A DNA stretch of 64,000 nt from Sphingosinicella humi. GTDB taxonomy: Bacteria > Pseudomonadota > Alphaproteobacteria > Sphingomonadales > Sphingomonadaceae. The first letter of the stretch is position 1, and the number at the start of each line of letters is the position of its first letter. The notes beneath the pieces were generated by a model. That model ran no database searches and was not told the origin of the DNA. It worked only from the letters and a program-made list of their open reading frames with translations. The stretch spans positions 620,001 to 684,000 of the forward strand of contig NZ_QFFF01000001.1 of the NCBI RefSeq assembly GCF_003129465.1, in the 5' to 3' direction. The position numbers and the translations under genes are program-made. Positions 1 through 9,381 of the stretch are shown piece after piece.

Positions 1-59
1 TCGTGGCCATTCGCATGCGAGCAGCTAAAAGCGGCGAGAGACCTCCGCGTATTCACCCC

Positions 60-90
60 TTGACCTTGTCACTGTGTCAAAGTCCATATC
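60..90 (+). promoter_or_regulatory. MerR-type operator/promoter of the copper regulator
   Basis: A -35 element TTGACC (60-65) and a -10-like CATATC (85-90) are separated by 19 bp, the over-long spacing typical of MerR-family promoters. The spacer holds a palindrome centred on base 73: GAC/GTC outer arms (62-64, 82-84) and TTG/CAA inner arms (66-68, 78-80). It sits directly upstream of the CueR-type gene, so autoregulation and metal-induced transcription of the downstream copper genes are inferred. The -10 to ATG distance also argues that translation starts at 122 and not inside the operator. Confidence 0.7.
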
Positions 91-121
91 CGTTGGTGAG
101 GAAGCGAGGAAGTCCGTTCCG

Positions 122-514
122 ATGAACATCGGCCAAGCATCGAAGCAGTCCGGCGTCAGCCAGCGGATGATCCGCCACTATGAGGCCATCGGCCTCACCC
201 CCAAGGCGGCGCGGCGGGATTCCGGCTACCGCGATTACGACGAGAAGGACGTCCACACGCTCCGTTTCATCCGGCGGGCACGTGATCTCGGTTTTCCGAT
301 CGAAGAGATCGGCCAGCTTCTGGCGTTGTGGCGAGATCGCGATAGGACAAGCGCGGACGTGAAGGCACTCGCCTTGGCAAGGGTCGCAGAACTCAAGCAA
401 AAGGAAGGAGAAATCCGGGCGATGCGCCTTTCACTGGAGGATTTAGCTCGGCACTGTCATGGCGATGAGCGGCCAGACTGCCCGATCCTAGAGGACATGG
501 CGCATGTCGCTTAA
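122..514 (+). CDS. cueR: MerR-family copper-responsive regulator (CueR-type)
   Basis: The product (130 aa) has the N-terminal winged helix-turn-helix of MerR proteins (MNIGQASKQSGVSQRMIRHY) followed by a dimerisation helix. Near the C terminus is a metal loop, HCHGDERPDCP, whose two cysteines and spacing match the Cu(I)-binding loop of CueR. There is no conserved cysteine at the start of the dimer helix, unlike ZntR/CadR types, which supports a monovalent-metal sensor. A GTG start at 74 would lie inside the operator, so the ATG at 122 was chosen. It leads the copper block and overlaps reading frames of the next gene, so it is probably the first gene of a copper-induced unit. Confidence 0.85.
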   Translation: MNIGQASKQSGVSQRMIRHYEAIGLTPKAARRDSGYRDYDEKDVHTLRFIRRARDLGFPIEEIGQLLALWRDRDRTSADVKALALARVAELKQKEGEIRAMRLSLEDLARHCHGDERPDCPILEDMAHVA

Positions 515-581
515 GCTCAGGCATCGCAATCAACCAACGTTCATTGCAAGCTCATCTGCGAAGCCCTACTTGGCCGCCAAC

Positions 582-923
582 ATGTTTCGCTTCCTTGCGT
601 CCCTGCTGGTTGCCTTGGGCCTGATGTTCGCACCGGTAGCGATGGCCCATGGGCAAGCCATGGCTGCGCCGCATAGCTCGGCACCCGCTATGGTGAAAAT
701 CAAAGATGGTGCTGGGAAGCACAGTCCGTCCAGCAGCCATCGATCGGGCATGGATATAAGCTGCGCAATCACCTGTGCGGCGGCGGTCCCGGCAGCAGAG
801 CCGATGGTCAGTGATCGGATCGCACCGCCCAGGGCAGAGCTCACGCCGGCTGGCTTTCAGAAATTGATTGGCATTCAGCCTGAGGGGGAGACTCCTCCTC
901 CCCGTATCACTCCAGAGATTTGA
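582..923 (+). CDS. small exported hypothetical protein of the copper cluster
   Basis: This predicted 113-aa protein starts with a clear signal peptide (hydrophobic stretch FRFLASLLVALGLMFAPVAM, then AHG). The mature part is short, rich in Ala, Pro, His and Met, and contains two cysteines separated by three residues (CAITC). No catalytic domain is recognisable. An upstream ATG at 504 overlaps cueR but would put 26 polar residues before the signal peptide, so 582 is preferred. Such small exported proteins are common beside copper genes in sphingomonads; a periplasmic metal-handling role is only inferred from context. Confidence 0.55.
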   Translation: MFRFLASLLVALGLMFAPVAMAHGQAMAAPHSSAPAMVKIKDGAGKHSPSSSHRSGMDISCAITCAAAVPAAEPMVSDRIAPPRAELTPAGFQKLIGIQPEGETPPPRITPEI

Positions 924-952
924 ACCTCACTCAAAGTTTCTTGGAGTTTACA

Positions 953-1243
953 ATGAAAATGCTTTTGACCGCGATCGCTTTGACGATCGCCACGCCGGCG
1001 CTCGCTCAGACTGCCAACCTTGCAGATGCTCACGCCGGACATGGCCAAATGAGCACAACTAAGGCCAAGCCTTCGACGGACCCGCATGCCGGCCACAATA
1101 TGGGTGGGATGATGAACGCCCAGGCCATGAAGGCTCACTGCGAAAAAATGAAAGCCGAAGGCAAGACGATGGAGGGCTGCGACATGCAGGGCTCCAAGGC
1201 GAAAGCCGACCCGCATGCCGGTCATAATATGAGTCAGAAGTAA
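953..1243 (+). CDS. small periplasmic His/Met-rich metal-binding protein
   Basis: A 96-aa product with a signal peptide ending in PALAQ, followed by a His- and Met-rich mature region containing DAHAGH once and DPHAGH twice. A ribosome binding site (TTGGAG, about 941) precedes the ATG at 953; the longer frame from 920 adds residues before the signal peptide. A Met/Cys stretch (MKAHCEKMKAEGKTMEGCDM) adds further soft-metal ligands. It lies between the small exported gene at 582 and copA. Binding of copper in the periplasm is inferred from composition and context; the same hexapeptide appears in the CopB proteins downstream. Confidence 0.7.
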   Translation: MKMLLTAIALTIATPALAQTANLADAHAGHGQMSTTKAKPSTDPHAGHNMGGMMNAQAMKAHCEKMKAEGKTMEGCDMQGSKAKADPHAGHNMSQK

Positions 1244-1328
1244 TGGCTCCTGGGAGGCGGTGCACGCATCGCCTCCCAGTTTTCTAGAGCCGAAACCCAG
1301 CTCCTTCGGAGCAGTCAGGGATCCCAAA

Positions 1329-3122
1329 ATGAATCAGCTTATCGAACGACGCGCGCTGCTGCGCGCGGGCGCGATCGGCGCCGCCGGCGTCGGTCTCTCA
1401 AGCCTCTTTCCGGCTTGGGCTCAGAGCGGAAGTGCTGGCCTCGCGCCGACCCTGCCCACACTCTCGGGCGAAGACATCCGCCTGAAGGTTGCGCACAGCC
1501 CCTTCACCGTTGGCGGCCGCACCGGCCACGCGATCACGATGAACGGCGTGCTCCCGGCCCCCCTCATTCGCCTGCGCGAAGGACAGAATGTCCGCATCCA
1601 TGTCGAGAACACGCTCGATGAGGACACGTCCATCCACTGGCACGGCTTCATCCTGCCCTTCCACATGGACGGCGTGCCGGGCATCAGCTTCCCCGGCATT
1701 CTGCCGAAGACCACATTCACCTACGAATTCCCGATCGTCCAGAACGGCACCTATTGGTATCACAGCCATTCCGGTCTTCAGGAGCAGGTCGGCCATTACG
1801 GCCCGATCGTCATCGATCCCGCCGAGCCCGACCCGGTCGCCTACGACCGCGAGCATGTGATCGTCCTCAGCGACTGGACTTTCCTCCATCCACACCAGCT
1901 CTTCGGCAAGCTCAAGAAGCAGGGCGGCTATTTCAACCGTCAGAAGCAAACGCTCTCAGGTCTCGTTGGAGGTGATGACGATCTTGCGCGGAACATGTCT
2001 CTTTCAGACAGGCTGATGTGGGGCAAGATGCGTATGGACCCGACCGACATCGCCGACGTCACGGGCTCGACCTACACCTACCTCATCAACGGCCACGGTC
2101 CCGCCGAGAACTGGACTGGCCTCTTCCGTCCCGGCGAGCGGGTGCGTCTGCGCTTCATCAACGCCTCGGCCATGTCAATTTTCAACATCCGCATTCCCGG
2201 CCTGCCGATGACCATCGTCCAGGCCGACGGCCAGAATGTACGTCCCGTCGAGACTGATGAATTCCAGATATCGGTGGCTGAGACCTATGACGCCATCGTC
2301 ACGCCGACCGAGGACAAGGCCTTCACCCTCGTCGCGGAATCGATCGACCGCTCAGGCATGGGACGAGCAACCCTGGCGCCGCGCATGGGCATGCAGGCGC
2401 CGGTCCCTCCGCTGCGTCCAAAGCCCCTCCTCGGCATGAAGGACATGGGCATGGGCGGCATGGACCATGGAGCGATGGGCCACGGCTCGATGCAGCACGG
2501 CTCCACCTCAGATATGAACAACGGGGCCTCCAGCGAGGCGATGGCCGGCATGAGTCATGACATGCGGGACAAGTCGCTGGTCCCGCCGGATGTGAAGGTG
2601 GGCGTTGGCGTCGACATGATTGCGCCGATGCCGGTCGACCGCACCGGCGACCGACCCCTCGGGCTTGAGGAGGTGCCGCACCGAGTCCTCACCTATCACG
2701 ATCTCGCCCCGCTGACGGCCTTCCACGACAAGCGCCAGCCGACCCGCAGCGTCGACATCCACCTCACCGGCAACATGGAGCGTTTCATGTGGTCGTTCGA
2801 CGGGGTGAAGCTCAACGAAGGCGCCGAGCCGATCCGCTTCGCCCGCAACGAACGTGTTCGGGTTAACCTCATCAACAATAGCATGATGAGTCACCCCATC
2901 CACATACACGGCCATTTCTTCGAGGTCGTGACGGGGATGCCGCACGGCAATCCGGTCAAGCACACGGTGAACGTCATGCCCGGCGGCAAGGCGAGCTTCG
3001 ATCTTACCGCCGACGCCCCCGGCGACTGGGCGTTCCACTGCCACCTCCTCTACCACATGCATGCCGGCATGATGAACGTGGTCAAGGTCCGGCCCATGGA
3101 TGATGAAGGAGAGGTCGCATGA
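1329..3122 (+). CDS. copA: multicopper oxidase CopA, copper resistance (first copy)
   Basis: The 597-aa protein has a twin-arginine signal (RRALLRAG at residues 7-14) and is therefore probably folded with copper before export to the periplasm. Three cupredoxin domains carry the copper ligands: IHWHG (H103, H105), YWYHSHS (H145, H147), HPIHIHGH near residue 525 and HCHLLYHMHAGMM near the C terminus. A Met/His-rich insertion (MKDMGMGGMDHGAMGHGSM) lies between domains 2 and 3, as in plasmid-borne PcoA/CopA. It likely oxidises Cu(I) and binds copper. The ATG at 1329 places the Tat motif at the normal distance; the longer frame from 1260 does not. The stop overlaps the copB start (ATGA). Confidence 0.95.
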   Translation: MNQLIERRALLRAGAIGAAGVGLSSLFPAWAQSGSAGLAPTLPTLSGEDIRLKVAHSPFTVGGRTGHAITMNGVLPAPLIRLREGQNVRIHVENTLDEDTSIHWHGFILPFHMDGVPGISFPGILPKTTFTYEFPIVQNGTYWYHSHSGLQEQVGHYGPIVIDPAEPDPVAYDREHVIVLSDWTFLHPHQLFGKLKKQGGYFNRQKQTLSGLVGGDDDLARNMSLSDRLMWGKMRMDPTDIADVTGSTYTYLINGHGPAENWTGLFRPGERVRLRFINASAMSIFNIRIPGLPMTIVQADGQNVRPVETDEFQISVAETYDAIVTPTEDKAFTLVAESIDRSGMGRATLAPRMGMQAPVPPLRPKPLLGMKDMGMGGMDHGAMGHGSMQHGSTSDMNNGASSEAMAGMSHDMRDKSLVPPDVKVGVGVDMIAPMPVDRTGDRPLGLEEVPHRVLTYHDLAPLTAFHDKRQPTRSVDIHLTGNMERFMWSFDGVKLNEGAEPIRFARNERVRVNLINNSMMSHPIHIHGHFFEVVTGMPHGNPVKHTVNVMPGGKASFDLTADAPGDWAFHCHLLYHMHAGMMNVVKVRPMDDEGEVA

Positions 3123-4351
3123 AGCGCGCACTTCTGCTTGCTGCAGTGTCGGTGCTGACACTCGCGTCACCCGCTTGGGCCCAACAGGCCGGCCATAGCG
3201 GTGCGGCCCCCGATCCACATGCGGGTCACGTGACGCAGCCAAGGGCCAATACGCCCGCGCCGGCGGACAGCTGCACGCCCGAGCACGCTGCGATGGGTCA
3301 CTGCACCCTACAGCCGATGACGGCAGCGCCACCGACTGGCGATCCGCATGCCGGGCATGAGATGCCCGCCGACCGGTCCGTCGATCCGCATGCAGGCCAT
3401 AGCGCGGAGCCGGAGACCTTACCTACGGATCCTCATGCGGGCCACGGCCAGTCGTCAGCTCAACAGCCGGACCCGCATGCGGGACACAGTATGTCGGAGC
3501 CTCAGACGCAGGATCCGCACGCGGGCCATGCGATGCCGGGGCAGTCGTCCGACCCCCATGCCGGTCATGCCATGCCAAGCATGTCGCAAACCCAAGCCCC
3601 GCCGGTAGCGCCGCCTCCGCCGGAAGCGTTCTCGGGGCCAGAGCATGCCGGAACCACGATTTTCGATCCGGAGCTGTTCCTCCGCAAACGGGAAGAAGAG
3701 CTCATCAGGGAGCATGGCGGCTATGTCACCTGGATGGTCTTGGCCGACCAGCTCGAGTACAGGGCGCAAGAGGGCCGCGATGGTTATAAATGGGATATTC
3801 AGGGCTGGTATGGCGGCGACTATGACAAGCTCTGGCTAAAGAGTGAGGGCGAAGGTGAGTTCGGCCATTCTCCCGAGCAGGCCGAGGTCCAAGCCCTTTA
3901 CAGCCGGGCGCTCGATCCCTGGTTCAATCTCCAGGCCGGTATCCGACATGATTTCCGGCCGAACTCCGATCGGACGCATCTTGTCGTCGGCATCCAAGGG
4001 TTGGCGCCTTACTGGTTCGAAGTCGATGGTCAGCTGTTCCTGTCCAACAAGGGCGACGTGACCGCTCGCTTTGAGGCGGAATATGACCAGCGCATTACCA
4101 ACAAGCTGATCCTCCAGCCGCTGGTTGAGTTCGACCTCGCGGCACAGGATATCCCGGAGCTCGGCATCGGCTCAGGCCTTTCCTCGGCCGAGATAGGTGC
4201 GAGGCTGAGATATGAGTTCGTGCCCGAATTCGCTCCTTACGTCGGCGTCGAATATGAGCGCTCTTTTGGGGACACGGCCCGGTTCGCACGCGCGGCCGGC
4301 GAAGACGTCGGTGGCTGGAGCTTCCTAGTAGGCCTCCGGAGCTGGTTCTGA
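3119..4351 (+). CDS. copB: copper resistance outer-membrane protein CopB (first copy)
   Basis: The 410-aa product has a signal peptide (ends PAWAQ), then about 150 residues dominated by seven copies of DPHAGH separated by low-complexity linkers, and a C-terminal CopB/PcoB domain of about 230 residues ending in an aromatic residue (LRSWF), as expected for an outer-membrane beta barrel. CopB works with CopA in copper sequestration or export across the outer membrane. The start overlaps the copA stop by four bases, indicating translational coupling. The repeated His linker is much longer than in the second copy. Confidence 0.92.
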   Translation: MKRALLLAAVSVLTLASPAWAQQAGHSGAAPDPHAGHVTQPRANTPAPADSCTPEHAAMGHCTLQPMTAAPPTGDPHAGHEMPADRSVDPHAGHSAEPETLPTDPHAGHGQSSAQQPDPHAGHSMSEPQTQDPHAGHAMPGQSSDPHAGHAMPSMSQTQAPPVAPPPPEAFSGPEHAGTTIFDPELFLRKREEELIREHGGYVTWMVLADQLEYRAQEGRDGYKWDIQGWYGGDYDKLWLKSEGEGEFGHSPEQAEVQALYSRALDPWFNLQAGIRHDFRPNSDRTHLVVGIQGLAPYWFEVDGQLFLSNKGDVTARFEAEYDQRITNKLILQPLVEFDLAAQDIPELGIGSGLSSAEIGARLRYEFVPEFAPYVGVEYERSFGDTARFARAAGEDVGGWSFLVGLRSWF

Positions 4352-4405
4352 GGGTAGCTCAAGCCTGAACGTGTGGCTGGTAAATCGTGTCCGAACGCGC
4401 TTACC

Positions 4406-4438
4406 GCTGAGGCTGGCTCCTGACGAGCCAGCCTCAGC
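4406..4438 (+). terminator. perfect 14-bp hairpin after first copAB pair
   Basis: GCTGAGGCTGGCTC (4406-4419) and its exact reverse complement (4425-4438) enclose a 5-nt loop. It lies 55 bases after the copB stop in a 271-bp gap and separates the two copAB pairs. There is no T-run after it, so it may act as a Rho-dependent or bidirectional terminator or as an RNA-stabilising hairpin. The remaining bases up to 4622 hold no gene. Confidence 0.5.
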
Positions 4439-4622
4439 ACGGCGATTTGATCGAGTCCGCGCCAAGGATAGCCTTTGAGCCGATCGCGCTCGCGCTCTTA
4501 ACAAGACTCATCTCGGCCGAATAACAGCGGCAGGCCTGCCCCCGCGAGGGGAACGCTGCGGGTGCGCGTATAGTTCTAGAGGAAAAGAACAGACTCAACT
4601 GCCTCAAAGGGGAGAACCCGTC

Positions 4623-6446
4623 ATGGCTGACTTCGTGGACCGGCGTAAACTGCTGCAAGCCGGGGCGTTGGGAGCCGCGAGTCTTAGTCTCTCCGGCCTT
4701 TTCCCCTCCTGGGCTCGAAGCGGCACCCAAGGGGTCTTACGAGATCCTAAAGCCCTCTCAGGCGACAATATCGCTCTCACCATAGGTCCGGCACCCTTCT
4801 CCGTCGGCGGCAGGACCGGCCGTGCCATCACTGTCAACGGAACGCTTCCTTCGCCGCTCATCCGCCTTCGCGAAGGAGAAACCTTCCGGGTCGCGGTTAC
4901 GAACACCGTCGAAGGCGAAGACGCATCCATCCATTGGCACGGTGTGCTAGTGCCATTTCAGATGGATGGCGTTCCCGGCGTGAGCTTTCCCGGCATCAAG
5001 CCAGGCGAGACGTTCGTCTATAAGTTTCCCATCCGGCATTCCGGCACCTTCTGGTACCACAGCCACTCGAATTTTCACCTCGCGCTCGGTCAAGTCGGAC
5101 CTTTGATCTTCGATCCTGCCGGCCCCGATCCGGTGGAATATGATCGCGAGCACGTGATCGTGCTCTCCGATTGGAGCTTCATGCATCCGCACACGATGAT
5201 TGCCAAGCTCAAGAAGGCGGAGGGTTATTTCAACTATCAGAAGCAGACACTAGCTGGCCTGCTTCGCGATGGCGATCCCGAGCAGATGATGCCGCTCAAG
5301 GATCGGTTGATGTGGGGGCGGATGCGCATGGATCCCACCGACATCGCAGATGTGACTGGCTCCACCTACACCTATCTCGTCAACGGGCATGGACCCGATG
5401 AAAACTGGACCGGCCTCTTTCGTCCAGGCGAACGAGTGCGCCTGCGCTTCATCAACGCCTCGGCAATGTCGATCTTCAATGTCCGCATCCCTGGTCTGCC
5501 GATCACTGTGGTGCAGGCCGATGGCAATAATGTTCGGCCAGTTACGGTCGACGAATTCATGATCTCCGTTGCGGAAACCTATGATGTGATCGTTCAGCCC
5601 ATGGAGGACAGGGCTTTCACCATAGTCGCGGAGTCCACCGACCGGTCCGGAATTGGCCGGGGAACACTGGCGCCGCGCCTGGGAATGTCCGCCGAGGTGC
5701 CGCCGCTTCGCCCCCGGCCGACGCTCGGCATGGACGATATGGGAATGGCCGGAATGTCGCACGGATCGATGGGCGGCATGAGTTCCGGGTCCATGGCCGG
5801 GATGGACCATGGTGCGATGGGCACGGGTCAGGGCGCTGGCGACGCCATGAGTGGCATGGACATGGGGTCGATGGACATGGGCGGCATGAACATGCGGGAT
5901 GAATCCTTGGCTCCGCCCGACATGAAGGTCGGAGTGGGCGTCGACATGATCGCGATGAACCCTCAGGATTCAGCGGGAAAACCTCCGCTTGGTCTCGAAA
6001 ATGTGGGGCATAGGGTGCTCGTCTACACCGACCTCGTCGCGCTCGAGCCGAACCCCGATCCTCGTCAGCCGACGCGTTCGATGGAAATCCATCTCACCGG
6101 CAACATGGAGCGCTTCATGTGGTCGTTCGACGGCCGCAAGTTCAGTTCGATCGTGGAGCCAATCCGCTTTGCTCGCGATGAGCGTGTCCGGGTGACGCTG
6201 GTGAATGACACGATGATGCAGCACCCGATCCATCTCCACGGGCACTTCTTCGACGTGGTGAACGGTCACCCCGGGCATTATCCAAGGAAGCATACCGTCA
6301 ATGTTCTGCCGGGCACCAAAATCAGCTTCGATCTGACGGCGGACAATCCCGGTGATTGGGCGTTTCACTGCCATCTCGACTTTCACATGCATGCGGGGAT
6401 GTTCAACGTCGTCACCGTTCGCCCCCTGGACGGAGAAGCGGCATGA
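4623..6446 (+). CDS. copA: multicopper oxidase CopA, copper resistance (second copy)
   Basis: The 607-aa protein is a close paralogue of the product at 1329 and shares the Tat signal (DRRKLLQAG), the four copper-ligand blocks (IHWHG, FWYHSHS, HPIHLHGH, HCHLDFHMHAGM) and long identical stretches in domain 2. Its Met-rich insertion is different and longer, with repeated MSHGSMGG- and MDMG-type units, consistent with fast-evolving copper-binding loops. An AAGGGGAG ribosome binding site precedes the ATG. It overlaps the next copB by four bases, so the whole copA-copB pair has been duplicated and has since diverged. Confidence 0.95.
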   Translation: MADFVDRRKLLQAGALGAASLSLSGLFPSWARSGTQGVLRDPKALSGDNIALTIGPAPFSVGGRTGRAITVNGTLPSPLIRLREGETFRVAVTNTVEGEDASIHWHGVLVPFQMDGVPGVSFPGIKPGETFVYKFPIRHSGTFWYHSHSNFHLALGQVGPLIFDPAGPDPVEYDREHVIVLSDWSFMHPHTMIAKLKKAEGYFNYQKQTLAGLLRDGDPEQMMPLKDRLMWGRMRMDPTDIADVTGSTYTYLVNGHGPDENWTGLFRPGERVRLRFINASAMSIFNVRIPGLPITVVQADGNNVRPVTVDEFMISVAETYDVIVQPMEDRAFTIVAESTDRSGIGRGTLAPRLGMSAEVPPLRPRPTLGMDDMGMAGMSHGSMGGMSSGSMAGMDHGAMGTGQGAGDAMSGMDMGSMDMGGMNMRDESLAPPDMKVGVGVDMIAMNPQDSAGKPPLGLENVGHRVLVYTDLVALEPNPDPRQPTRSMEIHLTGNMERFMWSFDGRKFSSIVEPIRFARDERVRVTLVNDTMMQHPIHLHGHFFDVVNGHPGHYPRKHTVNVLPGTKISFDLTADNPGDWAFHCHLDFHMHAGMFNVVTVRPLDGEAA

Positions 6447-7525
6447 AAATTCTCCTGATCGCCCTAGGCGCTTCCACTTTCGCGACACCCGCTCTGGCCC
6501 AGCATACGGGCCACGAAATGCCTCCGCCCCAGCCGCCAAGCGCAAGCGAGACGGAACCTGTTCCTTCCTCACCGCAAGCGCAGCCGGCCCCCCAATCCCA
6601 AACCGCCGATCCTCACGCCGGGCACGATATGAATGCCATGCCGCAGCCAGTGCCCCCCGCTGAGCCGGACCCCCATGCGCAGCACGAGATGCCAGGCATG
6701 CAGCCTGCCCAGCCGGCCTCTCCAACCATCCATGGCACTGGGTCCAACAGGATCCCAGGAGCCGCGCCGCCGCCTCCGCCGGAAGCTCCGCCTCCACCGG
6801 CAGCTTTCTCCGGTCCCAGACACGCCGCTGACACCATTTTCGATGATGCCGAGATGGCCGCCGCTCGCGAGGATTTGCGCTCCGACCAGGGCGAAATCAA
6901 AACCTTCTGGCTCATGATCGATCAGCTGGAGGCACGGATACGCGACGGCGAGGATGGCTATCTCTGGGACGCTCAAGGCTGGTACGGCGGCGATATCAAC
7001 AAGTTCTGGTTCAAGACGGAGGGCGAAGGGAATCTCGGCGAGAGTCCTGAGCAGGTTGAAGTGCAGGCGCTCTGGAGCCGCGCCATCACGCCATGGTTCG
7101 ATTTCCAAGCCGGCATTCGCTACGACTTTCGACCGGACCCCGAGCGCGGTCATCTGGTCGTCGGATTACAGGGTCTTGTCCCCTATCAATTCGAGATCGA
7201 TGCCGCCGCCTTTCTTTCGGACGAGGGTGATCTCACCGCGCGCTTCGAAGCGGAATATGACCAGCGCATCACTCAGCGGCTGATCCTGCAGCCCAGGATT
7301 GAGTTCGACCTGGCCGCTCAAGATGTCCCGGAAATCGGCATCGGTTCCGGCCTATCCACAATCGAAGCAGGCCTGCGGCTCCGCTACGAGATCGTTCGCG
7401 AATTCGCACCCTACATTGGCGTCGAATATGAACGACGGCTCGGCAACACGGCAGACTTCGCCAGAGCGGCGGGTGAAGACGTAGGAGGCTGGAACCTTCT
7501 GCTCGGCATACGGGCCTGGTTCTGA
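6443..7525 (+). CDS. copB: copper resistance outer-membrane protein CopB (second copy)
   Basis: The 360-aa product has a signal peptide (ends PALAQ), a shorter Pro/His linker with one DPHAGH and one DPHAQH, and a C-terminal barrel domain closely similar to the first CopB, ending in IRAWF. The start was placed at the ATG overlapping the copA stop (ATGA); the longer frame from 6356 lies inside copA. It is the last gene of the copper block and converges on arsH with only 17 bases between the stops. Confidence 0.92.
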   Translation: MKILLIALGASTFATPALAQHTGHEMPPPQPPSASETEPVPSSPQAQPAPQSQTADPHAGHDMNAMPQPVPPAEPDPHAQHEMPGMQPAQPASPTIHGTGSNRIPGAAPPPPPEAPPPPAAFSGPRHAADTIFDDAEMAAAREDLRSDQGEIKTFWLMIDQLEARIRDGEDGYLWDAQGWYGGDINKFWFKTEGEGNLGESPEQVEVQALWSRAITPWFDFQAGIRYDFRPDPERGHLVVGLQGLVPYQFEIDAAAFLSDEGDLTARFEAEYDQRITQRLILQPRIEFDLAAQDVPEIGIGSGLSTIEAGLRLRYEIVREFAPYIGVEYERRLGNTADFARAAGEDVGGWNLLLGIRAWF

Positions 7526-7542
7526 GCGGTGGTGGACCGATC

Positions 7543-8304
7543 CTAGATCGAAGATCGATTATCGAACGCGCGTCGTCGCAACGTTGAGGTATCCGTCGCC
7601 GCCTCGATCTCCAACCCCGCCGCCTTACGCTCCGAATAGCGATCGACAAGCTGCTGGGCGTGAGGGCGCAGCAAGATGGTGAAGCGGATCAGCTCCTCCA
7701 TCACGTCCACTATGCGATCATAGTAGCTCGAGGGCTTCATCCGGCCGGCCTCATCGAACTCATTGAACGCCTTGGCGACGCTGGACTGGTTGGGGATCGT
7801 GAACATCCGCATCCACCGGCCGAGGACGCGAAGCGTGTTGACGCTGTTGAAGGACTGCGAGCCTGCCGACACTTGCATGACTGCGAGCGTTCGGCCTTGG
7901 GTGGGCCGCAGTCCGCCCATGTTAAGCGGCAGGTGATCGACCTGAGACTTCATGATGCCCGTGATCTGGCCGTGGCGCTCGGGGCTGCACCAGACCTGCC
8001 CTTCCGACCACATCGAATGCTCACGCAGCTCGTGGACGGCAGGATGATCGTCACCCTTCACTTGGTCGGGTAGCGGCAGATCGGACGGGTCGAACATCCG
8101 GGTCTCCGCGCCGAAAAATTGCAGCAGCCGCGCCGCCTCCTCGACGCAGAGGCGGGAGTAGGACCGTTCGCGAAGGGAACCGTAGAGCAGCAGAATGCGC
8201 GGCGGCGGTTGATCATCGCCAAGGCCAATGGCAAGCCGCCGGTGGACGTATCTCGGATCGAGCGCCGGTAGATGGTCTGGATCGACAAGGGTGCGCAGCC
8301 TCAT
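7543..8304 (-). CDS. arsH: ArsH, NADPH-dependent FMN reductase/organoarsenical oxidase
   Basis: The 253-aa product belongs to the flavodoxin-like ArsH family: the FMN phosphate-binding loop is visible as [11 protein letters not shown] (near residue 41) and the conserved middle segment as [20 protein letters not shown]. ArsH oxidises trivalent methyl- and aromatic arsenicals to less toxic pentavalent forms in the cytosol. It is the last gene of the arsR-arsC-acr3-arsH operon and overlaps acr3 by four bases. Confidence 0.93.
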   Translation of the reverse strand: MRLRTLVDPDHLPALDPRYVHRRLAIGLGDDQPPPRILLLYGSLRERSYSRLCVEEAARLLQFFGAETRMFDPSDLPLPDQVKGDDHPAVHELREHSMWSEGQVWCSPERHGQITGIMKSQVDHLPLNMGGLRPTQGRTLAVMQVSAGSQSFNSVNTLRVLGRWMRMFTIPNQSSVAKAFNEFDEAGRMKPSSYYDRIVDVMEELIRFTILLRPHAQQLVDRYSERKAAGLEIEAATDTSTLRRRAFDNRSSI

Positions 8305-9371
8305 GCCATCGCCCCCTGCTCGTACCAGCCGCGCGACCGCTTCACGATGGCGACCACGGAGAGCATCACGGGCACCTCCACGAGGACGCCGACCACCGTC
8401 GCCAGCGCCGCGCCGGAGTTAATGCCGAAGAGCGAGATCGCCGCCGCGACGGCGAGTTCGAAGAAGTTGGATGCGCCAATAAGGGCAGCCGGCGCCGCTA
8501 CACACCAAGCGACGCCGAAGCGCCGGCTCAGCCAGTAAGCGAGGCCCGCGTTGAAGTAGACTTGGATCAGGATCGGCACCGCGAGGAGCGCGATCACCAG
8601 CGGCTGGGCCAGGATCTGCTCGCCCTGGAAGCCGAACAGCAGGACGAGCGTGGTCAGCAGCGACACCAGCGAGATCGGCCCGAGTGTCTTCAGCAAGCTG
8701 TCGAGCGCGGGCTGACCGCCACCTGCCAGCGTGGCCTTGCGAAGCAACTGCGCGACGATGACCGGGATGACAATATAGAGCACGACCGACAGCAGGAGCG
8801 TGCCCCAAGGGACGGTGATCGCGGCGACGCCCAGCAGCAGGCCGACGATGGGCGCGAAGGCGAACACCATGATGAGATCGTTGAGCGCCACCTGGCTCAA
8901 CGTGTAGTTCGGCTCGCCCTCGCACAGGTTCGACCAGACGAACACCATGGCCGTGCACGGCGCGGCGGCGAGGATGATGAGGCCGGCGATGTAGGAGGGG
9001 ATCTCCGCCGATGGCAGCATCGGCGCGAACAGCCAGCCGATGAAGAAGGTGCCGAGCGCGGCCATCGAGAAGGGCTTCACCGCCCAATTGATGAAGAGCG
9101 TGACGCCGACTCCCTTCCAGTGCTGCTTCACCGAACCGAGCAAGCCGAAATCGATCTTGAGCAGCATCGGGATGATCATCAGCCAGATGAGGACCGCCAC
9201 CGGCAGATTGACCCGCGCCACCTCAGCCGAGGCGATGATGGCGAAGAGGCTGGGGAACATATGGCCGAGCCCGATGCCCACGGCGATGCAGAGCACCACC
9301 CATAGCGTCAGATAGCGCTCGAAGAAGCTGATCGCCGGCTTGGCCGGCGCAGCCGCAGCTGCTGTGCTCAT
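8301..9371 (-). CDS. acr3: Acr3-family arsenite efflux permease
   Basis: The 356-aa integral membrane protein has about ten hydrophobic segments and the Acr3 hallmarks [15 protein letters not shown] (with the essential Cys) and the segment around [12 protein letters not shown]. It exports As(OH)3, driven by the proton motive force, from the inner membrane. Its gene lies between arsC and arsH in one transcript. The length and the Cys-containing fourth membrane segment identify it as Acr3 and not ArsB. Confidence 0.94.
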   Translation of the reverse strand: MSTAAAAAPAKPAISFFERYLTLWVVLCIAVGIGLGHMFPSLFAIIASAEVARVNLPVAVLIWLMIIPMLLKIDFGLLGSVKQHWKGVGVTLFINWAVKPFSMAALGTFFIGWLFAPMLPSAEIPSYIAGLIILAAAPCTAMVFVWSNLCEGEPNYTLSQVALNDLIMVFAFAPIVGLLLGVAAITVPWGTLLLSVVLYIVIPVIVAQLLRKATLAGGGQPALDSLLKTLGPISLVSLLTTLVLLFGFQGEQILAQPLVIALLAVPILIQVYFNAGLAYWLSRRFGVAWCVAAPAALIGASNFFELAVAAAISLFGINSGAALATVVGVLVEVPVMLSVVAIVKRSRGWYEQGAMA

Positions 9372-9381
9372 GTATATTCCT

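Noticed and set aside
74-121. GTG start that would add 16 residues to the CueR-type regulator
   Set aside because: The codon lies inside the MerR operator spacer, upstream of any possible transcript start.
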